64,000 nt of DNA from an uncultured Bacteroidaceae bacterium. Its GTDB lineage: Bacteria; Bacteroidota; Bacteroidia; Bacteroidales; Bacteroidaceae. A program made the position numbers and the translations under genes. Positions 8,104 to 17,371 of this stretch are shown here, in pieces. The DNA is taken from positions 1 to 64,000 of the forward strand of contig CALULY010000011.1 of the NCBI GenBank assembly GCA_944321635.1, in the 5' to 3' direction. Position 1 is the stretch's first letter. The number at the start of each line of letters is the position of its first letter. The notes beneath the pieces were generated by a model, which was given only the letters and a program-made list of their open reading frames with translations, was not told the origin of the DNA and ran no database searches.

Positions 8104-9939
8104 TCAGCGTTGTCCTTTGCGTTTCCTCTGTTCCTCAAGGATGCGCTCCTGCTCCTTTTGCATCTGCTCAAGGCGTTGCATGAACCCTGATTGCTTGCGA
8201 GGCTTCTTGAGGTTCTCTTCGAGCTTGGCTCTCAGTTTGGCCTTGTCAAGGGTCTTTTCAAGTATGAGCATGATCACAATGCTGAACACCGTCGATAGGA
8301 AGTAGTAATAGTTCAATCCGGACGGGTAGTCATTGAGGATGAAGATGAACATCAGCGGCATGAGATACATGAACCACTTCATGAACGCCATACCCTCTTG
8401 CTGCATGGGCTGCTGCTTTTGCATGTAATAGGTATTTGCAAGCGTCGTGATGCACATAAGCAAGCAGAAGAGGCTTATGTGATTGCCTATCAAAGGCACG
8501 TGAGCGCCCCAGCTGATCACCGCGTCGTAGGACGAAAGGTCGTCAGCCCACAGGAAACTCTGCTGACGCAACTCGATGGCAGACGGGACAAACATGAAGA
8601 GGGCAAACAACACCGGCATTTGGAGAAGCATCGGAAGGCATCCTCCCATCGGACTTACTCCATAGCGGGAATAGAGTGCCATCGTCTCCTGTTGCTTGCG
8701 CATCGCGTCTTCCTGGTTGGGATACTTTTTGTTTATCGCATCTATCTCGGGACGAAGTGCCTTCATCTTGGCCGTTGACATGAACGACTTGTACTGGAAG
8801 GGGAATATCACGAGTTTGACAATCACTGTCATTATCAACAGGATGAGACCCATGCTCAGCCCACAACTTGTCAACCAGTCAAATAGTGGGATTGTGAAGA
8901 TGCGGTTCACCCAACGGAACAGCACCCAACCGAGATTGACAAGTCGTTGGAGTTCGTAATCCTTGCCAAGAGTGTCGTCGATGTCCTTGAGTGTGTTGAA
9001 ATGATTGGGACCGATGTAAAAGAGCATATCGTTGGAAGCCCCGTCCGTCGTGTCGAAATCAATGCGTGCCGTTGTCGTGAACTTCTTGAGATAGCCCTCG
9101 TCCTCGTTGAGCATCGATGACTCGACAGCGGTGTTTGAGAAACCATTGTCACATATCCATGCCGTCGAGAAGAACTGGTTTTTGTAGCCCACCCATTGTG
9201 TCAGGCCTTCAATCTCATCACTGTCGTTGCCGCCAGTAGAGAGATTGTCAACATCACCGTCCATGGTGCGGTACATGAGCTCCGTCCTTGTGTTTTCAAA
9301 CGTGGCACTGCGCTCCTGCTGCCGAGTGTCTTGCGTCCAACTCACGTCGATGGTCTTGTCACCTTGCGACAACAATCCCGCCATGCCGTGCGGCACGATT
9401 GAGAAGTTGACAAGATAGCTGCCACTGTGCACCGCATAACGGAAATCGACATAGCTCGCGCTGTCGGCCTGAAGCCTCATCGTGAGCGTCGTGTCAGTGT
9501 GCTCGACAGGTGTTAAGTAGTAGTTGGCGGTGTTGTAGACTGTGCCATTGCCCTTGAGTTTGAAGTCAAAGCGGGCATCGCCGTCACCAAACAGAGTGAG
9601 CGGCTGGCCTTGTTGGTCGTTGTATTCCTTTAGAGTCGCCTTTGCAAGCGTTCCTCCTTTGGTCGCAACCTCAAGGTCGAAGAGCTCGTTGCCTATCTTT
9701 ACTTGCAAATCTTCGCCTGCCGCAGCGCGTCCAAACAGTGCATTGGTGTCGCGCAACGCCTCTTGCGCGGCGACACGCTCTGCCTGGCGAGCTGTCTCAA
9801 GCCTTTGCTCCAGCGCGGCAATCGAGTCATTGTAGTGTTGGATCTGCTCTATTTCCTCCTGGGACGGACGGCTGAAGTAGCTGAATCCTATCAACACGAG
9901 GGCAATCAGGACGAAACCCGTGATTGTGTTCTTATCCAT
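8104..9939 (-). CDS. yidC: Membrane protein insertase YidC
   Basis: The 611-residue protein has the expected layout of a Gram-negative YidC: an N-terminal membrane anchor (residues 7-23), a large periplasmic P1 domain to about residue 335, then the conserved insertase core with five membrane segments from about residue 350 to 555, and a basic C-terminal tail (KKPRKQSG...RKRKGQR) that can touch the ribosome. YidC inserts inner membrane proteins alone or with SecYEG. The gene starts 15 bp after the pyrG stop codon; the pyrG-yidC pairing is common in Bacteroidetes. A clear terminator follows. Confidence 0.97.
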   Translation of the reverse strand: MDKNTITGFVLIALVLIGFSYFSRPSQEEIEQIQHYNDSIAALEQRLETARQAERVAAQEALRDTNALFGRAAAGEDLQVKIGNELFDLEVATKGGTLAKATLKEYNDQQGQPLTLFGDGDARFDFKLKGNGTVYNTANYYLTPVEHTDTTLTMRLQADSASYVDFRYAVHSGSYLVNFSIVPHGMAGLLSQGDKTIDVSWTQDTRQQERSATFENTRTELMYRTMDGDVDNLSTGGNDSDEIEGLTQWVGYKNQFFSTAWICDNGFSNTAVESSMLNEDEGYLKKFTTTARIDFDTTDGASNDMLFYIGPNHFNTLKDIDDTLGKDYELQRLVNLGWVLFRWVNRIFTIPLFDWLTSCGLSMGLILLIMTVIVKLVIFPFQYKSFMSTAKMKALRPEIDAINKKYPNQEDAMRKQQETMALYSRYGVSPMGGCLPMLLQMPVLFALFMFVPSAIELRQQSFLWADDLSSYDAVISWGAHVPLIGNHISLFCLLMCITTLANTYYMQKQQPMQQEGMAFMKWFMYLMPLMFIFILNDYPSGLNYYYFLSTVFSIVIMLILEKTLDKAKLRAKLEENLKKPRKQSGFMQRLEQMQKEQERILEEQRKRKGQR

Positions 9940-9954
9940 ATACGGTTGTACTCG

Positions 9955-11598
9955 TTATTTCGTGATGGCTGCTTTGATGAAACTCAGGAAAAGCGGGTGC
10001 GGATGCAGCACAGTGCTGCTGTATTCGGGATGGAATTGCACGCCAACATACCATTTGTGTTCTGGCAATTCGATGATTTCAACGAGATCCGACTCCGGAT
10101 TGATGCCCGAACAAACCATGCCCTTGCTCTCAAACTCGCCACGGTACTTGTTGTTGAACTCATAACGATGGCGGTGACGCTCGCGGATATGCTCTGTCTT
10201 GTAGGCTTCATACGCCCTCGAACCTTTTTTCACCAGACACTCGTATGCTCCAAGTCGCATGGTACCACCCATGTCGGTGATTGATTTTTGTTCCTCCATC
10301 AAGTCAATGACATTGTGAGGTGTCTTCTCGTCCATCTCCACGGAGTTTGCATCAGCATATCCCAATACATCACGAGCAAACTCGATTGCCATGCATTGCA
10401 TTCCAAGGCAAATGCCAAACGTCGGGATGTTGTGCGTCCTCGTATATTTCGCTGCAATGAATTTGCCCTCGATGCCACGTTGCCCGAAACCGGGGCAGAT
10501 GATCACGCCGTCGATGCCTTTGAGTTTTTCCTCGATGTTCTCATCTGTCACGTTCTCTGACTGTATGTAGGTGATTTTGAGCTTCCTGTCGTTGTAGGTT
10601 GCCGACTGCGACAAAGATTCAAGGATGGACTTGTAGGCATCTTGCAGCTCGACATATTTGCCGACGAGTGCGATGTTGACGACCTCTGTTGCTTTTTCCC
10701 GCCTCTCAAGGAAGTGTCTCCAAGGCAACATGGCAGGACGCTCGCCGATGGGAAGCCCTGTCTTGCGCAGGATTGTCTCGTCCAATCCCTGCTCTTGCAT
10801 CTTGAGCGGGACTTGGTAGATAGTCGGGACATCGACAGATTGGACGACCGCCGACTCCTCGACGTTGCAAAACAACGCCACTTTTTTCCTGACGTTCTCG
10901 TTCAATTCATGCTCGGCACGCAGCACGAGGATGTCGGGTTGTATGCCCACCGATTGCAATTCCTTGACGGAATGTTGTGTCGGTTTGGTCTTGAGTTCCT
11001 TGGCTGCGGCGAGAAACGGGACGTATGTCAAGTGGACACACAATGCATCGCGTCCCAATTCCCACTTCATCTGGCGGATGCTCTCCAGATAGGGCAACGA
11101 CTCGATGTCACCCACGGTGCCGCCAATCTCGGTGATAACGAAGTCATATTTGTACTTCGTCCCAAGGAGTTTTATATTTCTCTTGATTTCATCGGTGATG
11201 TGCGGGATGACCTGTATGGTCTTGCCAAGGTAATCACCGCGCCTTTCCTTGTCAATCACGCTTTTGTAGATGCGCCCTGTCGTGATGTTGTTGGCCTTTG
11301 TGGTCTCTATCCCGAGGAATCTCTCGTAGTGTCCCAGGTCCAAGTCCGCCTCATGCCCATCGACAGTCACGTAGCATTCGCCGTGCTCGTATGGGTTAAG
11401 CGTCCCCGGGTCGATATTGATGTAGGGATCGAACTTTTGTATCGTTACCTTGTATCCCCTCGCCTGGAGGAGTTTGCCTATTGATGAGGAAATGATGCCC
11501 TTGCCCAACGACGAGGCCACTCCTCCTGTGACGAAAATGTATTTGGTATCTCCCACTTTGGTATAATTATATAGGTTGTTATCACTCTGTTTTGACAA
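9955..11598 (-). CDS. pyrG: CTP synthase
   Basis: CTP synthase makes CTP from UTP, ATP and glutamine. The N-terminal synthetase domain begins with KYIFVTGGVASSLGKGI, and the C-terminal class I glutamine amidotransferase domain shows FGICLGMQ with the nucleophile Cys at about residue 397 and HPEYSS near the end. The start is uncertain: no ATG lies at the front. The longest frame starts at a TTG at 11598 (547 residues); a GTG at 11556 would start just before the conserved domain, as in most relatives. A TAATTTTG box at 11625-11632 is compatible with either. It is followed closely by yidC. Confidence 0.95.
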   Translation of the reverse strand: MSKQSDNNLYNYTKVGDTKYIFVTGGVASSLGKGIISSSIGKLLQARGYKVTIQKFDPYINIDPGTLNPYEHGECYVTVDGHEADLDLGHYERFLGIETTKANNITTGRIYKSVIDKERRGDYLGKTIQVIPHITDEIKRNIKLLGTKYKYDFVITEIGGTVGDIESLPYLESIRQMKWELGRDALCVHLTYVPFLAAAKELKTKPTQHSVKELQSVGIQPDILVLRAEHELNENVRKKVALFCNVEESAVVQSVDVPTIYQVPLKMQEQGLDETILRKTGLPIGERPAMLPWRHFLERREKATEVVNIALVGKYVELQDAYKSILESLSQSATYNDRKLKITYIQSENVTDENIEEKLKGIDGVIICPGFGQRGIEGKFIAAKYTRTHNIPTFGICLGMQCMAIEFARDVLGYADANSVEMDEKTPHNVIDLMEEQKSITDMGGTMRLGAYECLVKKGSRAYEAYKTEHIRERHRHRYEFNNKYRGEFESKGMVCSGINPESDLVEIIELPEHKWYVGVQFHPEYSSTVLHPHPLFLSFIKAAITK

Positions 11599-11624
11599 CG
11601 CAAAGGCATTGCAAATAATGTCGG

Positions 11625-11632
11625 CAAAATTA
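11625..11632 (-). promoter_or_regulatory. Candidate -7 box of the pyrG promoter
   Basis: The minus strand reads TAATTTTG, a match to the Bacteroidetes -7 consensus TAnnTTTG, about 27 bp before the TTG start of pyrG. No good -33 TTG was found at the usual distance, so support is limited. Confidence 0.45.
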
Positions 11633-11743
11633 GTAAATTAAGATTAATTGCACGTCCGACGGCCAAACTAAAATCGGATTACGTGATTAGCGCGCGATTG
11701 TCCGAAGAGATTTGCAGATATTAATGGCAATAGTCGAAGTCGG

Positions 11744-12745
11744 TCATGCCTCAAACATTTTTCTTACTTCTTTGTCGAAATCGGAGTTGATGCGTTGCGT
11801 ACGGTTGAATATGTCGTACTCGCTTTCGGCCTTCGCCTTTGCTTGTGCCGTGGATATACGCCCTTTGTCGGGCAAGATCTTATAGTCATTGAATGTCAGG
11901 AATTTGTCCACGCTTGCTGCAAACTGTTCCATGGTAAAAGGGTTTTGACGCTCGATTTGGTTCTCAATGTAGTCGAAATAGGCACTTACAGCACGCTCCA
12001 ATTGCCGGATTTGTTTCGCGTCCAGATAGTTTTTTGCCACCGTGACATCCGATTTGAGTATACGCCCGTCGGGTGAGTTCTTCCACGTGGTCAGCCCCAT
12101 GTGCTCCTTTGTATGGTCTGCCTTGGTGTAGACGATTTCAGCTGCGGTCTGTCCGGTGATGGCATAGTGGAAGCGGTTTTGCACCATCGCGTAAAAATCC
12201 TTTGTCGTGGGGGAGTTGCGGTCATAGTCTGTACTGCATTCGGCATAGATGTCAGTGAGCTGTTGCCAGATGCGCCGTTCACTTGCACGGATTGAGCGTA
12301 CCCTCTCAAGCAACTCGCGGAAGTAGTCTTTGCCAAACACGGCAGTCCCTTGCTTCAGCCTGTCATCGTCCAGCACGAAGCCTTTACGGATATATTCGTT
12401 GAGTATCTTTGTTGCCCACTGGCGGAAGCGGGTGGCTCTCATCGAGTTAACCCTATACCCGACAGCGATGATGGCATCAAGTGAGTAGAAGTCAATGCGC
12501 TCATTGACCATTCCACGGATGCCACGGTTAACGACTGTTTCCATTTTGGAAATAGTCGTATCCGGTTGCAGTTCCCCGGCCTCAAAGATGTTCTTCAGGT
12601 GCTTGCTTATGGCTGGGACACCTACCCCAAACAGTTGCGCCATAGCCTTTTGGGTGCACCATATCGTCTCGTCTTTGATGACGACCTGTACTTTGCCCTC
12701 CTCGTCGGGCATATTGTAAAGCAGGAATTGTATCTCGTTTGCCAT
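11744..12745 (-). CDS. RhuM-family protein associated with the type I RM locus
   Basis: The 333-residue protein matches the RhuM (virulence protein) family: an N-terminal winged-helix-like region with TQKAMAQLFGVGVPAISKHLKNIF, then VNSMRATRFRQWATKIL, the conserved core of the family. It has no signal peptide or membrane segment and is probably a DNA-associated cytoplasmic protein; its biochemical role is not established. The gene follows hsdR by 42 bp on the same strand, a common position for RhuM genes, and is probably the last gene of the restriction locus. The name comes from a Salmonella pathogenicity island and should not be taken as proof of a virulence role here. Confidence 0.88.
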   Translation of the reverse strand: MANEIQFLLYNMPDEEGKVQVVIKDETIWCTQKAMAQLFGVGVPAISKHLKNIFEAGELQPDTTISKMETVVNRGIRGMVNERIDFYSLDAIIAVGYRVNSMRATRFRQWATKILNEYIRKGFVLDDDRLKQGTAVFGKDYFRELLERVRSIRASERRIWQQLTDIYAECSTDYDRNSPTTKDFYAMVQNRFHYAITGQTAAEIVYTKADHTKEHMGLTTWKNSPDGRILKSDVTVAKNYLDAKQIRQLERAVSAYFDYIENQIERQNPFTMEQFAASVDKFLTFNDYKILPDKGRISTAQAKAKAESEYDIFNRTQRINSDFDKEVRKMFEA

Positions 12746-12787
12746 GAGCCTTATTTCTTGGTATCGTTCAATTATTTAGGATGGTTA

Positions 12788-15700
12788 TCACCCCGAGAAG
12801 TCCCCGTTTGAGATGTCAAAGAATCTGTTGAAGAACGCCTTTATCCGTTCGAGCACCGTCTGTATCTTCCCCTGCCGGTTGGCTGCCTTGTCGAAAGGGT
12901 TTATCGGGGGCATGATGCCGTCAAGCTCCATGCCGCCCTCGGGCACATAGCCGCGTTGGAAGGCGTCTGAGATGAACTCCACGGCTTTCTCTCTCCTCAA
13001 ATGTTCCTCATCGACGATTTGGGCGAACTGCTGCCGTTTTTCATTGTTGACATACTGTCGCCACTGCGCATCCACATCACCGCTCGGCGTGAGTGAGTCG
13101 ATGAACCGCTCGATCAGCTCCTTTTTGTCGCGCAAGTCAGGACTGGCATCTATCGACTTGTTGATCTGGACACAGATTTCCTTGTCTTGCCGGTGTCCCT
13201 CGTGATACTGCCTGACGAGATACAGGATGTAGTCGATGTTGACCTCCACCTGTTTGACCAGTTCCATCTCAAAGACGACATCATCGCTGATGTCCTCCTT
13301 GCCATGACGCTCACGGCGGTATTTGTCGGCCAGGTTCAGATAGACGCCGGTGTAATCCTGGATGTCCCTGTCAGCTATCGGGTCGGCTGTGGCAAACTGG
13401 TCGAAGCAACCGAGCAGGTTGCGCATCTTGAGGATGGTGCCAAACAGTCGTATGAATGCTTTCTCCGCCTTTTCCCCTAAAGGCAGTTCCCCGGCCTCCC
13501 ATCCGGCCTGCAACTCGTCCAGATAGTCCTTGTAGCCCTTCACATGCTTGCCGGCCTCGTCGGTGTAGCCATTGAAGTAGTCCTCAAACGGCCTGAGGAT
13601 GGTGATGCCCTTGGCCTGCGGGTCGCCGAAGAGCGAGAGGCATTTGTTGGTCGCGTCCTCAAGGTTGCGGAAACAGACGATGTTGCCGAAAGTCTTGATC
13701 GAGTTCAGGATGCGGTTGGTCCGGCTGTAGGCTTGCAGCAGCCCGTGATAGCGCAGGTTTTTGTCCACCCACAGCGTGTTGAGCGTGGTCGCGTCAAAGC
13801 CGGTGAGAAACATGTTGACGACGACGAGGATGTCTATCTCCCTGTTTTTCATCCGCAGCGACACGTCCTTGTAGTAGTTGGGAAATTTGTCCGCCGAGGT
13901 GTCATAGCTCGTGCCAAACATCGCGTTGTAGTCGGCGATGGCCATCTCAAGGAAGTCACGGCTGCCTGCGTCCAGCCCGTCGGTGCTGTCGCTGTTTTCC
14001 TCACGGTCGCCGTCCTCGGCATCCTGCTCGTTGGGGGCATAGCTGAAGATGGTCGCTATCTTCAGCCTTCTGTTTTCGGGCAACCCGTCAGTCAGCCGTC
14101 GCAACTCCTGGTAATAGAGCTTGGCGCAGGGGATGTTTTGCACGGCAAAGATGCTGTTAAAGCCGTTGACTTGTGTCTTTACGCGCAGTTCCTCGACAGT
14201 TTTCTTCCTGTCGGCGGCGACGTCCTTGACATTGGCAAGCAGGCTGAGCCGGTAGGCCTTGCCGCGCTTGGTCTGCTGGTCAAAGTGCTCAATGATGTAT
14301 TGCGCCACGTTGTGGATGCGCCGCGGGTCCTGCAATGCCTTCTCGCGCTCGATGTCCCAGACTTTGCTGTTCTCCATGTCCTCTTTCTCTTTCATCGTCC
14401 TCACATAATCCACGCGGAATGGCAGCACGTTGTGGTCGCGGATGGCATTGACGATCGTGTAGGTGTGCAGGCGGCTGCCAAACACGTCATCAGTCGTCCT
14501 GAGGATGCCCTTGGCCGCCGAGATGTTTTCCTTGAAGATGGGCGTGCCGGTGAAGCCGAACAGATAGTATCGCTTAAACCGCCGCGTGATGAGCCGGTGC
14601 ATGTCGCCGAATTGCGAGCGGTGGCATTCGTCAAAGATCATCACGACCTCTTTTTTGTAAAACTTGCTCTGGGGATTCCTCTTGACGTAGGTCGATAGTT
14701 TCTGTATGGTGGTGATGATGATCTTGCTCTTGGCATCGCCGATCTGCCGCTCCAGCTCGCGGGTCGATGTGTTGCCGTTGGCCGCCCCCCGCTGGAAGCG
14801 GTCATACTCCTTCATCGTCTGGTAGTCGAGGTCCTTGCGGTCAACCACAAACAGCACCTTGTCGATATAGGCCAGCCGCGTGGCCAGCTGCGCCGCCTTA
14901 AACGAGGTCAGCGTCTTGCCCGACCCCGTGGTGTGCCAGACATAGCCGCCGGCTTCGCGTGTGCCATACAGGTGCGCGTTGTGAGCCACCTCGATGCGGT
15001 TGAGCAGGCGTTCGGTGGCCGCTATTTGGTATGGGCGCATGACCATCAGCACCCGCTGCTCGGTCAGCACGCAAAAGCGGGTCAGCACGTTGAGCAGGGT
15101 GTGGCGGCTGAAGAATGTGGCCGTGAAGTCCTCAAGGTCAGCCAGGATGTTGTTGGCGGCATCCGACCAGTAGCTGGTGAACTCGTACGAGTTGCACGTG
15201 CGCGTCTTGCCGGGACGTCCGCCGCTGCCTTGCTCCTTGACATGGCTCTGGCGGGTGGTGTTGCTGTAGTATTTGGTCTCCGTGCCGTTGCTGATCACGA
15301 ATATCTGCACGTACTCAAACAGGGCGTCACCCGCCCAGAACGACTCGCGCCCGTAGCGGTTGATCTGGTTGAAGGCCTCGCGCAGCATCACCCCGCGCCG
15401 CTTCAGCTCGATGTGCACCAGCGGCAGGCCGTTGACGAGGATGGTCACGTCATAGCGGTTGGGGCGTGTGCCGTCGCCCGCCTCATACTGGTTGATGACC
15501 TGCGTCGAGTTGGCATGGATGTCCTTTTTGTCGATGAGCTTTATGTTGCGGTCGGTGCCGTCGTCCAGCCTCAACGTCTTGACCGGGTCTTGCTGGATGG
15601 TGCGCGCCTTGTCCTCGATGCCTTTGCCCTCGTTGGCTATCTCTGCCTTGAGCAGGCGTTGCCACTCGCCGTCGGTGAAGCGGTAGCCGTTGAGCCGCTC

Positions 15701-15907
15701 GATCTGCCGGCGCAGGTTGGCGGTCAGCTCAGCCTCGTTGTGGATGGGCAGGTACTCATAGCCCTGGCGTTGCAGCCTCGCGATGAGGTCACGCTCAAGG
15801 TCACTCTCGGTCTGATAGGTCGTCTCGCTCGCCACGCCCGGCCTCTCATAGTGCGAGACGACCGTCGATTGCCGGTTTTGCGAGATCAGGTCATATTGCT
15901 CTGCCAT
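12788..15907 (-). CDS. hsdR: Type I restriction endonuclease subunit R
   Basis: HsdR is the motor and nuclease of type I restriction enzymes; it translocates and cuts DNA lacking the host methylation. The 1039-residue protein shows, in order, a PD-(D/E)xK-type nuclease region with VHIELKRRG near residue 168, a helicase Walker A motif HTTGSGKT near residue 330, a DEAD-like motif IFDECHRS near residue 427, and FTGTPIF (motif III) near residue 455, followed by the second RecA-like domain and a C-terminal helical part for binding the methylase. The length is normal and no frameshift is seen. It begins 15 bp after hsdS, so the two are probably co-transcribed. Confidence 0.95.
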   Translation of the reverse strand: MAEQYDLISQNRQSTVVSHYERPGVASETTYQTESDLERDLIARLQRQGYEYLPIHNEAELTANLRRQIERLNGYRFTDGEWQRLLKAEIANEGKGIEDKARTIQQDPVKTLRLDDGTDRNIKLIDKKDIHANSTQVINQYEAGDGTRPNRYDVTILVNGLPLVHIELKRRGVMLREAFNQINRYGRESFWAGDALFEYVQIFVISNGTETKYYSNTTRQSHVKEQGSGGRPGKTRTCNSYEFTSYWSDAANNILADLEDFTATFFSRHTLLNVLTRFCVLTEQRVLMVMRPYQIAATERLLNRIEVAHNAHLYGTREAGGYVWHTTGSGKTLTSFKAAQLATRLAYIDKVLFVVDRKDLDYQTMKEYDRFQRGAANGNTSTRELERQIGDAKSKIIITTIQKLSTYVKRNPQSKFYKKEVVMIFDECHRSQFGDMHRLITRRFKRYYLFGFTGTPIFKENISAAKGILRTTDDVFGSRLHTYTIVNAIRDHNVLPFRVDYVRTMKEKEDMENSKVWDIEREKALQDPRRIHNVAQYIIEHFDQQTKRGKAYRLSLLANVKDVAADRKKTVEELRVKTQVNGFNSIFAVQNIPCAKLYYQELRRLTDGLPENRRLKIATIFSYAPNEQDAEDGDREENSDSTDGLDAGSRDFLEMAIADYNAMFGTSYDTSADKFPNYYKDVSLRMKNREIDILVVVNMFLTGFDATTLNTLWVDKNLRYHGLLQAYSRTNRILNSIKTFGNIVCFRNLEDATNKCLSLFGDPQAKGITILRPFEDYFNGYTDEAGKHVKGYKDYLDELQAGWEAGELPLGEKAEKAFIRLFGTILKMRNLLGCFDQFATADPIADRDIQDYTGVYLNLADKYRRERHGKEDISDDVVFEMELVKQVEVNIDYILYLVRQYHEGHRQDKEICVQINKSIDASPDLRDKKELIERFIDSLTPSGDVDAQWRQYVNNEKRQQFAQIVDEEHLRREKAVEFISDAFQRGYVPEGGMELDGIMPPINPFDKAANRQGKIQTVLERIKAFFNRFFDISNGDFSG

Positions 15908-15922
15908 AATCGTTGCGTCGGT

Positions 15923-17029
15923 TTATGTGGTTTTACGCTTGAACGTCAGCAGGCGGTCGCGGTAGTGCTCGTACTGCTGCCGCCGCGCCCGTATCTCGGC
16001 GGGCAACCCCTCGGCCAAGTCGGTGGTCAGCCGCTCAAAACGGTCGAGGATGGAGGCGATGCGGCGCTGCTCTTCGATAGGGGGGAGGGGGATTGATAGT
16101 TTTTTTATACAGCTTGCTGTAATAAGTGGTTGTCCGCCTCCTTTTGCAAATCTATTTAGATTAAGATTAACGAGGGTGTGGTACATGAACCTAAAGTTTA
16201 TCCCTTTTTGTGGGGTTATTATCAGAGTATTGTCCGAGACATCATATTTACCAGTACCAACATGCGTGTACCCTGCGTTTGCGCCAACACGAGCAATTAA
16301 AATTTGTGTTTCTGTATAAACATAGTTATCGCAATATGCAATTATCCCGGTTGATCCATATACGGGATATGCACCTGCATTGGCCTTGCTCTTGTTCCGG
16401 CCGGATTTTATCTCGCAGACTTCCCCCAACCTCATCCACCTGACCCTCGTGTCGTCATGGCTGAACGCTAACAGCCGGTCGCGGTAGTAGCGGTATTGCT
16501 TCTGCCTCGCTTGCAGCTCCGCTGTAAGCTCCGCTGTAAGCGCGGTGAACAGGTCGAGGATGCGGGCGACCTCGCGCTGGATGGGGAGAGGGGGGAGGGG
16601 GATTTCAAAGTTAGCTATCATTGGCTTTCTTATGGAAGTTACTGTTGCGCTGACAGCCTTTTTCATAATGAAAGCCTTGAATGCTGATTGCATATGATAG
16701 TATGCAAATTTTGTGTTGAGTCTGTCGTCTAACAGATGTATGCGGTATACACGTTGGTGTAAGGCGTATTTGCCGTTTACATAATGGAATATTTCACCGA
16801 CGCCGCCTTCACCGGGGATAATGATTGCCTCTTCATCAAACTCGTATGTGGCAAGACGCATTATATTTTTAGAGCGGATGTAAAAGGGGTATTGCCCTTC
16901 GCAGTCAGCATCTTGTTTGTTGCTGCTTCCTGTGCCTATCTCCGCTATTTCCCCCAGCTTCCTGTACTCCACCCCCTCGGGGCAAAGCTCGTCGATCATC
17001 CGCTCGATGTGGTTAATGGCCTGTGTCAT
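15923..17029 (-). CDS. hsdS: Type I restriction-modification specificity subunit S
   Basis: HsdS recognises the two halves of a split DNA target and directs HsdM and HsdR to it. The 368-residue protein has two target-recognition domains (about 20-150 and 190-330), each followed by a conserved helix (QYRYYRDRLLAF and QYEHYRDRLLTF) that acts as spacer. The first spacer contains LTAELTAEL, encoded by two perfect 12-bp repeats. The recognition domains are visibly richer in A and T than the spacers, a usual mark of domain exchange between alleles. No second hsdS copy or flanking recombinase is in the window. Unusually, the gene is 419 bp from hsdM instead of overlapping it. Confidence 0.94.
   Translation of the reverse strand: MTQAINHIERMIDELCPEGVEYRKLGEIAEIGTGSSNKQDADCEGQYPFYIRSKNIMRLATYEFDEEAIIIPGEGGVGEIFHYVNGKYALHQRVYRIHLLDDRLNTKFAYYHMQSAFKAFIMKKAVSATVTSIRKPMIANFEIPLPPLPIQREVARILDLFTALTAELTAELQARQKQYRYYRDRLLAFSHDDTRVRWMRLGEVCEIKSGRNKSKANAGAYPVYGSTGIIAYCDNYVYTETQILIARVGANAGYTHVGTGKYDVSDNTLIITPQKGINFRFMYHTLVNLNLNRFAKGGGQPLITASCIKKLSIPLPPIEEQRRIASILDRFERLTTDLAEGLPAEIRARRQQYEHYRDRLLTFKRKTT
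16517..16540 (-). repeat. 12-bp tandem repeat in hsdS encoding TAEL units
   Basis: Two perfect copies of CTCCGCTGTAAG on the plus strand (16517-16528 and 16529-16540) encode LTAE-LTAE in the central helix of HsdS. In the EcoR124 family, HsdS proteins with two or three TAEL repeats recognise targets whose spacer differs by one base pair. The same position and residue motif here suggest that slippage could change DNA specificity. Confidence 0.9.
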
Positions 17030-17115
17030 GGTTGTGATTGTCTTGGTCTTGGGGCAAAGTTAGTCAAAAATCGGCGCGTGTCCTGTGTTTTTTGGGCGTA
17101 TGCCCCTCCTCGTCT

Positions 17116-17204
17116 TGTAGAGACGCGATATTATCGCGTCTAATCATGGTCAGGCGTTTTTGTTGTCGCCTGGTGATTAGACGCGGTGATACCGCGTCTC
17201 TACA
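17116..17204. repeat. Nested inverted repeat with GTAGAGACGCG ends
   Basis: Outer arms TGTAGAGACGCG and CGCGTCTCTACA enclose inner arms GCGTCTAATCA / TGATTAGACGC and CAGGCG / CGCCTG, giving one long hairpin with a short T-rich loop. Ends with GTAGAGACGCG are found in small dispersed repeats of Bacteroidetes and other bacteria, from memory; a MITE-like origin is inferred. Confidence 0.8.
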
Positions 17205-17276
17205 TTGTCCGCGCGGTGATTGGCGTCGGTCGTGGTTGTCGGCGGTGGCCGGGGCTCCTCTCTCTCGGTCACAACC

Positions 17277-17330
17277 AATTGGGCCAATTAGTCCCATTAG
17301 CCCAATTGGTCTAATTAGTCCAATTAGTTT
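17277..17330. repeat. Six tandem 9-bp units AATTRGnCC
   Basis: Six consecutive 9-mers follow the pattern AATTGG/AATTAG plus three bases (the third unit begins CATTAG). Because the period is a multiple of three, any frame across it gives a repetitive peptide rich in Ile, Gly, Leu and Pro, which explains the spurious frames here. A microsatellite-like origin is likely. Confidence 0.85.
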
Positions 17331-17371
17331 CCCTTTTCCTGTTGTGGCCGCCGGCCACAACAGGAAAAGGG
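17331..17371. terminator. Perfect 19-bp hairpin with 3-base loop after hsdM
   Basis: The arms are CCCTTTTCCTGTTGTGGCC (17331-17349) and its exact complement (17353-17371), with loop GCC. It lies 77 bp past the hsdM stop codon on the minus strand. No T-tract follows, so termination is uncertain; it may instead pause or stabilise the hsdM message or be part of a repeat element. Confidence 0.6.

Noticed and set aside
14933..16096. A 387-codon plus-strand frame opposite hsdR
   Set aside because: It lies fully across a well-supported type I restriction gene and its junction with hsdS; the translation shows no recognisable domain.
15923..17029. An invertible hsdS shufflon
   Set aside because: Only one hsdS gene and no site-specific recombinase or inverted recognition-domain copies are present.
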